64,000 nucleotides of DNA from CAXXIC01 sp049315325. GTDB lineage: Bacteria > Bacteroidota > Bacteroidia > Bacteroidales > UBA7332. The stretch covers positions 434,001 to 498,000 of the forward strand of contig JBMOKJ010000001.1 of assembly GCA_049315325.1 (NCBI GenBank). Direction: 5' to 3'. Positions within the stretch are counted from its first letter, which is position 1, and every line of letters starts with the position of its first letter. Shown here piece by piece: positions 32,241 through 39,548 of the stretch. The position numbers and the translations under genes are program-made. The notes under the pieces are model-generated. The model was not told the origin of the DNA and did not search any database. It worked only from the letters and a program-made list of their open reading frames with translations.

Positions 32241-32795
32241 TTATTCAACAACAAACCCTAATCCTTCAATTGTTTTTTGATGATAAGTTTTGAGAGTTCT
32301 TTTTACAGCTTTTAAATCACGGTAATTTTGTAGCACATTAAAGAACAAAAGTTCAAAAGCGGTACTACATATAAAATCTACATCCTTTTTATACCCTGAA
32401 ATAAAGTTGCATTTTGTTCTGTGAATAAAATCGGATATTTTCTTATTAGTGGTTTTTAATGTACTACAACTGCCAAAATGTACTATTTTGCCCTCTAATT
32501 TCCCCTCTAACACGTTTGAAATCTCTTGTAGTGTAATTTCCTCATTCCCTATGAAAATTGTGTTTATACGTCCATGAAATGCAATATATAAAATGGGGTA
32601 GTTTTTGTATCTTTTCTGTGTGAACCTTTCCAAGAAAATTAGGAAGTCGTTTTTAGTTTGACATTTATTGTATATGTATTTTACTTTCGATGTAGTGTGA
32701 AGTAAATCTAAAATTGGTTTAATACTGAGTTTGCTACTCGGTTGCTTGCTCCAGTTTCCCTCTAAGCAATAAATGTTTTTTTGTGTTCCAATCAT
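32241..32795 (-). CDS. Small caspase-like (His/Cys dyad) protein
   Basis: A 184-residue protein with a pattern seen in caspase-like/CHAT proteases: a hydrophobic strand followed by His-Gly (PILYIAFHGRIN, His74) and, 36 residues on, another strand ending in Gly-Ser-Cys (KIVHFGSCSTL, Cys110). The spacing and strand context suit the caspase-haemoglobinase fold, but the protein is short and no substrate is known. It overlaps the upstream recombinase gene by 4 bases on the same strand, so the two are translationally coupled. Alternatively it may be a non-proteolytic member with a recombination-related role. Confidence 0.55.
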   Translation of the reverse strand: MIGTQKNIYCLEGNWSKQPSSKLSIKPILDLLHTTSKVKYIYNKCQTKNDFLIFLERFTQKRYKNYPILYIAFHGRINTIFIGNEEITLQEISNVLEGKLEGKIVHFGSCSTLKTTNKKISDFIHRTKCNFISGYKKDVDFICSTAFELLFFNVLQNYRDLKAVKRTLKTYHQKTIEGLGFVVE

Positions 32796-33706
32796 AGTGC
32801 TATTTCATTGAAAACATTATAATACCTTGGTAAATCGTCCTTGCTGATTATTTCATCATTATACACTTCCAGCATTTGTATTGATCTATGTCTGCTATAC
32901 TTGGAGACCATCAATAATTCGCCTTTGTATGATTGAATAAGCTTTGTAATAAAGTAATGTCGAAAACCATGCGTGCTGCCATCAATATCAAGAGTATTAA
33001 GAACAGTTTTGATTATTTCTCTTATTGATTTTGTTGTTAGTCTTGAACCATTGGAGAAATTACTTTCACTTCGGAATAATGCTCCTTCCCTTAATCTGTA
33101 AATTTTCAAATAGTCTTGTAGAATTATGACAGTTGTTGGATGTAAATGAATCAGTTCTTTATCATCCCTCCCTTTCCCAGTTATAAATGCAGTTTTATTT
33201 TTCAAATCTAAATCAGAAACATTTAATCTTGAAACTTCAATTTGCCTAAGTCCTTGAAACAAAAAAAGAGCTATTAAAGCTCTTAGTCGTTGATTTAATT
33301 TTGTATTATCAAGTCGTTGGCAGAATGTCTGTAATTGCTCAATGTCGTTGCTTGAAATACCATTCTTTTTATGAAGTTTACTTTGATTAAAACCTCTTAT
33401 ACTGTCAGTCAGTTTAATTGGTATAATTTGTAAGCGATAAAGTCCATCTAAGAATACTTTTGCTGAAATTAGGTATTTGTTCTTTGTGGAAACACTATAT
33501 GTGTCTATACTTCCCAAAAATCGTTTGTATTCCAAGAAAGTGTTGTTGTTTAGTCCGTATTCCTTTGTGTAATCAACAAAATGTTTAATCCGTACTAAAT
33601 AATCACGACGAGTAGTTTCTGATACGTCAAGTGTACTAAATACTTGTTTTTTAAGTAGTTCAAGTTGATTTACTTGTCCTAATGTTTCAATTTTGCTTGT
33701 TTCCAT
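32792..33706 (-). CDS. Tyrosine recombinase (XerC/D-like) at the tRNA end
   Basis: A 304-residue recombinase. It has an N-terminal SAM-like domain (~residues 15-105) and a catalytic domain with Arg in FLFQGLRQIEVSRLN, Lys in ITGKGRDDKEL, HGFRHYFITKL (HxxR), SRHRSIQMLEVYND with His/Arg and the nucleophile Tyr. It lies ~180 bases from tRNA-Phe and points away from it. It is a different branch from the recombinase at 23850. It is coupled to the caspase-like gene by a 4-base overlap. Confidence 0.88.
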   Translation of the reverse strand: METSKIETLGQVNQLELLKKQVFSTLDVSETTRRDYLVRIKHFVDYTKEYGLNNNTFLEYKRFLGSIDTYSVSTKNKYLISAKVFLDGLYRLQIIPIKLTDSIRGFNQSKLHKKNGISSNDIEQLQTFCQRLDNTKLNQRLRALIALFLFQGLRQIEVSRLNVSDLDLKNKTAFITGKGRDDKELIHLHPTTVIILQDYLKIYRLREGALFRSESNFSNGSRLTTKSIREIIKTVLNTLDIDGSTHGFRHYFITKLIQSYKGELLMVSKYSRHRSIQMLEVYNDEIISKDDLPRYYNVFNEIAL

Positions 33707-33827
33707 ACCCTTTTAAATTAAAGTTTTCTTGTAAAGTTACAAAAAATTCTTTACTTTTACAAGTGTAATAATCTAATAATCAGGTATTTATGATATTTTC
33801 TTTTGTTTGTTTTACTATTGTTTTACC

Positions 33828-33871
33828 AACAAAAACAAAAAACCGCTGTAATCTATTAAATTACAACGGTT
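33828..33871 (-). terminator. Present terminator of tRNA-Phe, supplied by the island
   Basis: AACCG (33841-33845)/CGGTT (33867-33871) and GTAAT (33848-33852)/ATTAC (33860-33864) form a hairpin; on the minus strand it is followed by a T-rich tract (TTTTTTGTTTTTG). It is 16 bases after the tRNA 3' end. Confidence 0.6.
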
Positions 33872-33886
33872 TGTGTTTGTTTGTAA

Positions 33887-33899
33887 GTGGTACCACCAG
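33887..33899. repeat. Proximal attachment repeat in the tRNA-Phe 3' end
   Basis: GTGGTACCACCAG covers the acceptor-stem end of tRNA-Phe and is repeated exactly at 23658-23670. Confidence 0.7.
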
Positions 33900-33960
33900 G
33901 AATCGAACCGGGGACACAAGGATTTTCAGTCCTTTGCTCTACCAACTGAGCTATGGTACC
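33888..33960 (-). tRNA. tRNA-Phe (GAA)
   Basis: The minus strand folds as a 73-base tRNA without encoded CCA: acceptor GGTACCA/TGGTACC with discriminator A, D-arm containing AGTTGGTAGAGC, anticodon stem-loop GGACTGAAAATCC with anticodon GAA, and T-arm with GGTTCGATTCC. It reads phenylalanine codons. Its 3' end is the integration site of the neighbouring island and its sequence is intact. A TATCTTTG promoter box lies upstream. Confidence 0.95.
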
Positions 33961-33978
33961 ATTTTTCGTTTGAGGTTG

Positions 33979-33986
33979 CAAAGATA
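33979..33986 (-). promoter_or_regulatory. -7 promoter box of tRNA-Phe
   Basis: The minus strand reads TATCTTTG (TAnnTTTG), 18 bases before the tRNA 5' end. Confidence 0.55.
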
Positions 33987-34062
33987 AGGTCTATTTTTGA
34001 GTTGCACAATAGCGAATTGCAAATTTTTAGTGAGAATAGGCTGTTTTTCGTTTGTTATAGGC

Positions 34063-34070
34063 TAATTTTG
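34063..34070 (+). promoter_or_regulatory. -7 promoter box of pabBC
   Basis: TAATTTTG matches TAnnTTTG, 28 bases before the pabB start. No clear -33 element. Confidence 0.4.
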
Positions 34071-34098
34071 TTCCTTTGAATTACAAAATAAGCAAATT

Positions 34099-35067
34099 AT
34101 GGGTCGCGAAGAGATGATTCGACAAATGAATGAGGCTGGAAGAGATGGTACACCGTTTCTTTTTGTAATTGATTTTTCTGGAGAAGAATCGATATTTCTT
34201 CCGCTGCAGCACCCATCGAATCAGGCATATTTCTCTACGCCATTCTATCAACACGTACCAAATGTGGTGACCGATAATCGCACATTTTTCTTCGAGAAGC
34301 ATCACGTTCCCTTTGAACAGTACAAAAAATCATTCGACTTGGTGCAGCGAGCCATTCGGCGTGGCGACTCATTTCTAGTGAATCTGACTTTTCCGACGAA
34401 GATCGAAACCGACTTAACCTTGCAAGAGATTTTCATGCGCAGCAAAGCACCTTACCGCTTGCTTGTTCCCAATAAATTTGTCTGCTTTTCACCCGAAAGT
34501 TTTGTAAAAATTGTAGGCAATACCATCTACTCCTACCCAATGAAAGGCACCATTGATGCCTCGATTCCAAATGCTGAAAAATTGATTCTTGAAGATGCCA
34601 AGGAGAAGGCTGAACACTATACCATTGTCGATCTGATTCGAAACGACCTCAGCCGTGTGGCAGAGCGAGTAGAAGTGAAACGATTTCGATATGTGGAGCG
34701 TGTGGAGACAAATGGGAAAAGCCTCCTGCAGGTCAGTTCCGAGATTGTGGGGAAATTGTTAGACGGTTTTCAAAACAAATTGGGTGAAATGGTCTTTTCG
34801 ATGCTGCCAGCAGGCTCAATCTCGGGAGCACCCAAAGATTCGACCCTCAACATTATCCGCCGTGCCGAAATGGATCATCGCGGCTTTTATACCGGAATTT
34901 TCGGTATATTTGATGGCAAGAACCTCGACAGCGCAGTGATCATTCGCTACATCGAGGAGTGTGAAGGCAAAAAACAGTTTCGTAGCGGTGGTGGAATCAC
35001 CTCTCGCAGCAGTACCGAAAGTGAATATCAGGAATTAATCGATAAAGTCTATGTCCCTTTTGCTTGA
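34099..35067 (+). CDS. pabB: Aminodeoxychorismate synthase component I
   Basis: A 322-residue chorismate-binding enzyme, the short form lacking most of the N-terminal half of E. coli PabB. Conserved blocks are YPMKGTID, ADLIRNDLSR-like VDLIRNDLSRVAERV, MLPAGSISGAPKDST and YTGIFGIFD, with RSGGGITSRSSTESEYQE near the end. With a glutaminase partner (or free ammonia) it turns chorismate into 4-amino-4-deoxychorismate for p-aminobenzoate and folate. The PabB rather than TrpE/MenF call rests on length and the overlapping pabC. Confidence 0.9.
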   Translation: MGREEMIRQMNEAGRDGTPFLFVIDFSGEESIFLPLQHPSNQAYFSTPFYQHVPNVVTDNRTFFFEKHHVPFEQYKKSFDLVQRAIRRGDSFLVNLTFPTKIETDLTLQEIFMRSKAPYRLLVPNKFVCFSPESFVKIVGNTIYSYPMKGTIDASIPNAEKLILEDAKEKAEHYTIVDLIRNDLSRVAERVEVKRFRYVERVETNGKSLLQVSSEIVGKLLDGFQNKLGEMVFSMLPAGSISGAPKDSTLNIIRRAEMDHRGFYTGIFGIFDGKNLDSAVIIRYIEECEGKKQFRSGGGITSRSSTESEYQELIDKVYVPFA

Positions 35068-35647
35068 AACCATTCGCATCATCGATGGGCAACCCATGAA
35101 TGCGGTTTATCATCAACGTCGTGCTGCAGAAAGCTCGTTGGCAGTTTTCGGAGAGGCTATTCATCTTGAGTTCGACAACTTGCTCATTCCCGACGAATTC
35201 AGAGAAGGAGTGGTGAAATGCCGCATTATTTACGATGTGCATATCCACGAAATCACATTTGAACACTACACTCCACGCAAAATCAATTCGCTTAAATTGG
35301 TTTACGACAATCAGATTGATTACTCTGTCAAAAGACTCGACCGATCAGATTTAAATGCATTGGTTGCTCAGAAAGGAATCGCTGACGAGATTCTAATAGT
35401 GAAAAATGGATTACTCTCAGATATTAGTTATGCCAATGTTGTAGTTTCAATAGATGGCGTTCTTTATACTCCAAAGAATTGTCTGCTAAAAGGCTCACGC
35501 AGGCAAAAACTACTCGACGAAGGCACAATTGCAGAGCGCGATTTAATGCCGACTAACCTTAGGAATTGTACTTCTGTAACCATTATCAATGCAATGGTTG
35601 GTTTGGAGGATAACATTACGATATTGCCCGAAAATATCATCTTCTAA
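35051..35647 (+). CDS. pabC: Aminodeoxychorismate lyase, class IV aminotransferase fold
   Basis: A 198-residue PLP-dependent fold-type IV protein, shorter than the usual 270 residues but with family blocks: LLLETIRIIDGQPMNAVYHQRR (start), KGIADEILIVKNGLLSDISYANVVV (corresponds to the E...D.. and S.A/N blocks) and TPKNCLLKGSRRQKLL. It releases pyruvate from aminodeoxychorismate to form p-aminobenzoate. It overlaps pabB by 17 bases, which supports coupled expression and the shared pathway. Confidence 0.85.
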   Translation: MSLLLETIRIIDGQPMNAVYHQRRAAESSLAVFGEAIHLEFDNLLIPDEFREGVVKCRIIYDVHIHEITFEHYTPRKINSLKLVYDNQIDYSVKRLDRSDLNALVAQKGIADEILIVKNGLLSDISYANVVVSIDGVLYTPKNCLLKGSRRQKLLDEGTIAERDLMPTNLRNCTSVTIINAMVGLEDNITILPENIIF

Positions 35648-35698
35648 TTCTTTTTGAAATTTTATTCATTATCTCTATTTTTTATTCTATTAATTACT

Positions 35699-35706
35699 TA
35701 TATTTG
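35699..35706 (+). promoter_or_regulatory. -7 promoter box of the paralogous T9SS-cargo pair
   Basis: TATATTTG matches TAnnTTTG, 34 bases before the ATG at 35740. Confidence 0.5.
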
Positions 35707-35739
35707 TATAAGTAATTTCAATGATTAAATTTGAGATGT

Positions 35740-37161
35740 ATGAAAAAGCTCCTCTTTTCTATCTTTTTGCTGATTCCTATCGCTGTTTCAGCGCAACTGC
35801 GTGTTTTTGCAGGGAATGACACAACATTTTGTGCAGATTGCATATTAAATGGAACTGCACAATTAGGTACAACAATGAAAGTTCAAGGTGGCACTCCCCC
35901 ATATTATTATGTATGGAGTATGGAAAGGGTGGAAAGTTGGATTTACTATCCCGACTATTCAAGTCAATGCTTATCTTCTAATACGAGTCCAACTCCCTAT
36001 TTGAAGGAGTTTTTCTCTAATGGGCGATTTTACCCATTTGTTTTAACAGTCATTGATGCAAATTACAATAGGGCAAAAGATACAATTTGGGTAGGAGTTT
36101 CAATCCCACAACTAACTTCACAAAGGAAAACATTGTATGCAAATATTGGTGATACAATCCAAATTAATGATGTGTCTGCTTCTGGTGGTATTTTACCCTA
36201 TAAATTGAAGTGGTATCCTCAAACAGATGTTATCAATCCAGATTCAATTAATCCAAAAGTAATCTTTAAAAGACCTATAACATATAATCTAATTATGGAA
36301 GATGTTATTGGTTGTAAAACAATAAGTAAAGCCATACACTTAAGAGAGAAACCAAAAATCACAAGTTATTTAAATAATGGAGATGTGTGGAATTACAAAT
36401 TTACGCAAATGAAGAATCCTTACTCAATGCATGAGTCTCATGAATATCAATACAATCAATCTTATATAGTTCAGAAAGATACTATTATTGACAGCCTACC
36501 CTATAAATCTATTTCTAAGTCATTTAATGATGGACCATATTACCACTTTTGTGCTTTAAGAGAATCTCAAGGTAAATGGTTTATTAAGTATTCTAATCAA
36601 GTGGAAACGCTATCATATGATTTCAATCTATTAAAGAATGATACGTTATACGATAACTATGGAGATATTAGACTTGTTGTGTCAAATATCGATACAGTGG
36701 TTTATAATAATCAAATTAGAAAGAGGTATTCTCTTTATAATTACGGAATGGGTGAAACATGGATTGAAGGAATTGGTTGCACATATGACCTTAATCACTA
36801 TTCTCCAAATCCAAACTATCAATATACAGAACTATTGTGTTTTCACAGTAATGGACAGCAAATTTACAAAAATCCAACAATTGATTATTGTAAATTGCTA
36901 GGCTCTGGTATTGAACAGAGAAAACAAAATAGTGAATTGCAAATAAAATCCAATCCAATTTCACCTAATGATTATCGAATTATATCAGGAAGTGAAATTT
37001 CGAATATATCAATTATTAATTCACAAGGAAAAATCGTCCAACAGCTCGCGCCTTTTGCAATTGACGCAACCGTGTCGCTCGCAAATCAACCGAAAGGCGT
37101 CTATGTCGTTCGTGTATCTACATCAGATGGTGTATTTGTAAGAAAAATTGTGAAGAAATAG
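35740..37161 (+). CDS. Secreted T9SS-cargo protein, paralog 1
   Basis: A 473-residue exported protein of unknown function. A signal peptide (to ~residue 19, ending VSAQ) is followed by an Ig/PKD-like N-terminal domain (~residues 20-125, with FAGNDTTFCADC and GGTPPYYYVWS), a second similar beta module, a middle domain containing WNYKF...WIEGIGC, and a type IX sorting tail ending YVVRVSTSDGVFVRKIVKK. The first ~105 mature residues and the tail are nearly identical to the next gene. The start is ATG 35740, not the upstream in-frame TTG at 35731. Confidence 0.75.
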   Translation: MKKLLFSIFLLIPIAVSAQLRVFAGNDTTFCADCILNGTAQLGTTMKVQGGTPPYYYVWSMERVESWIYYPDYSSQCLSSNTSPTPYLKEFFSNGRFYPFVLTVIDANYNRAKDTIWVGVSIPQLTSQRKTLYANIGDTIQINDVSASGGILPYKLKWYPQTDVINPDSINPKVIFKRPITYNLIMEDVIGCKTISKAIHLREKPKITSYLNNGDVWNYKFTQMKNPYSMHESHEYQYNQSYIVQKDTIIDSLPYKSISKSFNDGPYYHFCALRESQGKWFIKYSNQVETLSYDFNLLKNDTLYDNYGDIRLVVSNIDTVVYNNQIRKRYSLYNYGMGETWIEGIGCTYDLNHYSPNPNYQYTELLCFHSNGQQIYKNPTIDYCKLLGSGIEQRKQNSELQIKSNPISPNDYRIISGSEISNISIINSQGKIVQQLAPFAIDATVSLANQPKGVYVVRVSTSDGVFVRKIVKK

Positions 37162-37177
37162 TCAAATTTTTAAGGAT

Positions 37178-38617
37178 ATGAAAAAAATATTGGTAATAGC
37201 TACTTTGTTGATTTCTTTGAATTCATCAGCGCAATTACGCGTTTTTGCAGGGAATGATACAACATTATGTGCAGATTGCATATTAAATGGAACTGCACAA
37301 TTAGGTACAACAATGAAAGTTCAAGGTGGAACTCCACCTTATTATTATGTATGGAGTGTAGAAAGGGTGGAAACTTGGGCATACTATCCTGACTATTCAA
37401 GTCAATGCTTATCTTCTAATACTAGCCCTACTCCATATTTGAAGGAAGTTCTTAATAATGGGCGGTATTATCCATTTGTTTTAACAGTAATTGATGCAAA
37501 TTACAATAGAGCAAAGGATACTATAATGGTTCAATTTTCGCAAGTATATAAGGTATATAATCCAGCAATTGTATATCCAACTATTGGTGAGGAAATAATT
37601 TTGAACCCAGAAAATTATATTTATGGAGGGATAAAACCCTATCATTCATTTTCATGGACACCTAAAGATGGACTGGCAACACCCGACTCTTTTGTAACAA
37701 AATGCAAAGTTCAAAAATCAGCTAAATATGTCTTATCTTTTGTTGATTCCAAAGGGTGTAAGGTTCAAAATACAATTTATGACGTTCGTGCGCAGTCAAT
37801 ACCGCCCTTCTATTTAGGATCAACTGATGTTTGGAATTACAGACTTACAAAATATAGTGTCTCTGGATCGACACACCCTTCTCCTGACGCATATTACAAT
37901 CTAACTTATTACTTAAATGGAGACACAGTAATTGGGGGAGCAAATTATAAAAAGCTATATCAAAATGACGCTTACTCGTCAAAATCGTACAGTGGGTATT
38001 TCTGTGGCGTTAGAGAATCTGAAGGGAAATGGTATTTTCTCATACCAGGTAATGATGAATCTGTAATGTATGATTTTAGTAAAAATAAAGGTGATACAAT
38101 TTCTTTAGGAGGGGGAAATACGATGCTAAAAGTGGATTCAATTGGGATTATCAATTACAATGGACATTCGCGAAAACAATTCTTTCTAACAAACTACAGA
38201 TACGGCATAGCTGAGGTTTGGATCGAAGGTATTGGAAATATTTATCATTTTTTACATGGGTATTTTTTTTATGGAGAAAGATACAACATGATGTGCTATC
38301 ACAGAAACAATGAATTGATTTATATGAATCCGCTTTTTGATACGTGTCAATTACCTGATGTTGGATTCGAAACTCCAACACTAAATAATGAACTACTGAT
38401 TCGAACAAGTATAGCTTCTCCAAGTGATTTTCAACTCAAATCCAGTAATGAAATCACTTCGATATTTGTTTATAATACGCAAGGGAAAATCGTTAAGCTA
38501 ACTACTCCTTTTTCAAATGACGCAACTGTATCACTTGCCGTTCAACCAAAAGGCATTTATGTCGTTCGTGTATCTACAGCAGATGGTGTATTTGTAAGAA
38601 AAATCATGAAAAAATAG
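37178..38617 (+). CDS. Secreted T9SS-cargo protein, paralog 2
   Basis: A 479-residue paralog of the preceding gene, 16 bases downstream. Layout is the same: signal peptide (ending SSAQ), near-identical Ig/PKD-like N-terminal domain, a diverged middle, a WNYRL...WIEGIGN domain and a type IX sorting tail ending VRVSTADGVFVRKIMKK. Two internal domains differ strongly while both ends are conserved. Function unknown; the WNY/WIEGIG domain is shared with many secreted Bacteroidota proteins. A terminator follows. Confidence 0.75.
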   Translation: MKKILVIATLLISLNSSAQLRVFAGNDTTLCADCILNGTAQLGTTMKVQGGTPPYYYVWSVERVETWAYYPDYSSQCLSSNTSPTPYLKEVLNNGRYYPFVLTVIDANYNRAKDTIMVQFSQVYKVYNPAIVYPTIGEEIILNPENYIYGGIKPYHSFSWTPKDGLATPDSFVTKCKVQKSAKYVLSFVDSKGCKVQNTIYDVRAQSIPPFYLGSTDVWNYRLTKYSVSGSTHPSPDAYYNLTYYLNGDTVIGGANYKKLYQNDAYSSKSYSGYFCGVRESEGKWYFLIPGNDESVMYDFSKNKGDTISLGGGNTMLKVDSIGIINYNGHSRKQFFLTNYRYGIAEVWIEGIGNIYHFLHGYFFYGERYNMMCYHRNNELIYMNPLFDTCQLPDVGFETPTLNNELLIRTSIASPSDFQLKSSNEITSIFVYNTQGKIVKLTTPFSNDATVSLAVQPKGIYVVRVSTADGVFVRKIMKK

Positions 38618-38636
38618 TCAAAGATATACTTAACGT

Positions 38637-38670
38637 AAAACCCGTTTTCAAAAAAGAAAGCGGGTTTTAT
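38637..38670 (+). terminator. Terminator after the paralog pair
   Basis: AAAACCCG (38637-38644) pairs with CGGGTTTT (38661-38668), followed by an A/T-rich tail. Confidence 0.75.
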
Positions 38671-38682
38671 TTTGCACAATTA

Positions 38683-38712
38683 TTTGCGAAATAAATATTT
38701 TTAATATATTTG
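38683..38712 (+). promoter_or_regulatory. Promoter of the beta-barrel/HhH gene pair
   Basis: TTTG at 38683-38686 (-33) and TATATTTG at 38705-38712 (-7) are separated by 18 bases, a complete Bacteroidetes promoter. Confidence 0.6.
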
Positions 38713-38736
38713 TGAAAAACTAATGTATTAAGAATT

Positions 38737-39537
38737 TTGAGACAGAACATAATCATTTTATTGTGTGCAATATCTACTTCGGTATTTGCAATCGACAACA
38801 ATCCAACAACAAATGCACGCTCCGCATCTTTAGGCAATGCTGGAGCATCGCTTATCTCTTCCATAAATCCTGGGGCAAATAGTCTGACTCCCGAAAATTC
38901 GGCCTCTATTCATTACCTCAATCCTTATGGAATTAAGGAATTGTCAACCGTATCAGGTCATTTGTTTTTCCACAACAAAGTGCTTGATTTTGGGGCAGTT
39001 GTGTCTCGTTTTGGATACGACAAATTCAACGAAACGCGCTTCTCGGCTTCAGTTTCTAAGCGACTCTCATCACGATTATCATTGGGTATTCGACTGAATT
39101 ATTACTCGCTATTGATGTCGTCGTTCGAAGAGCGAAAGAATATAATCACTTTCGATATTGGGTTTTTAGCAGTGCCTACACCGAAATTGACGATAGGCTT
39201 TATAGCAGAGCATATTCTAAGAACAACCTACACCACCGATCGAGGCGAATTCGAACTTCCTATGACGCTCCGATTTGGAGCAAATTATCAGTTAACGAAA
39301 GAGTTTCTGATGGTTGGCGAAATTGCTAAAGCTACAGACGACGATGTATTAGTGAAGATTGGCGGCGAACTTTTGCCCATCGACGATGTGGCTTTGCGAG
39401 TTGGGTTGATGACCAATCCGATGCGACCAACTTTCGGAGTTGGATATTCTCCCAGCCGCTTATCGTTCGATGTGACTTCGGTTTATCATACGGTTTTGGG
39501 ATTTCATACGCAGTTTTCAATGGCATATAAATTCTGA
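38737..39537 (+). CDS. Outer-membrane beta-barrel protein (PorV/porin-like)
   Basis: A 266-residue protein with a signal peptide (to ~residue 18, STSVFA), then NARSASLGNAGASLISSINPGANSLTPENSASIHYLNPYGI, the usual opening of PorV/UPF0164-like outer-membrane beta-barrels, and alternating amphipathic strands ending in MAYKF with a C-terminal aromatic residue. It may belong to or resemble the T9SS-associated barrel proteins. No in-frame ATG precedes the signal peptide; the frame starts with TTG 38737, 25 bases after the promoter box. It is followed 11 bases later by the HhH protein. Confidence 0.7.
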   Translation: MRQNIIILLCAISTSVFAIDNNPTTNARSASLGNAGASLISSINPGANSLTPENSASIHYLNPYGIKELSTVSGHLFFHNKVLDFGAVVSRFGYDKFNETRFSASVSKRLSSRLSLGIRLNYYSLLMSSFEERKNIITFDIGFLAVPTPKLTIGFIAEHILRTTYTTDRGEFELPMTLRFGANYQLTKEFLMVGEIAKATDDDVLVKIGGELLPIDDVALRVGLMTNPMRPTFGVGYSPSRLSFDVTSVYHTVLGFHTQFSMAYKF

Positions 39538-39548
39538 TTCCAAAAGTT

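Larger units (their letters stand above)
23658..33899. mobile_element. Genomic island of ~10.2 kb integrated in tRNA-Phe
   Basis: The segment is bounded by a 13-base direct repeat, one copy being the 3' end of tRNA-Phe(GAA). It has a tyrosine recombinase gene near each end, an excisionase-like gene, and is more AT-rich than both flanks. Between them lie a non-coding zone with a structured RNA candidate, a secreted hypothetical, a methyltransferase-ATPase-PIN operon and a caspase-like protein. I see no conjugation, replication or phage structural genes, so it is a small integrative island, not a complete ICE or prophage. Confidence 0.75.

Noticed and set aside
23658..33899. Complete integrative conjugative element or prophage
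   Set aside because: No relaxase, T4SS, tra, replication, capsid or tail genes are visible; only recombinases and accessory genes.
33790..33987. Open frames on the plus strand over 33790-34079
   Set aside because: They run through tRNA-Phe and its terminator; no protein family pattern.
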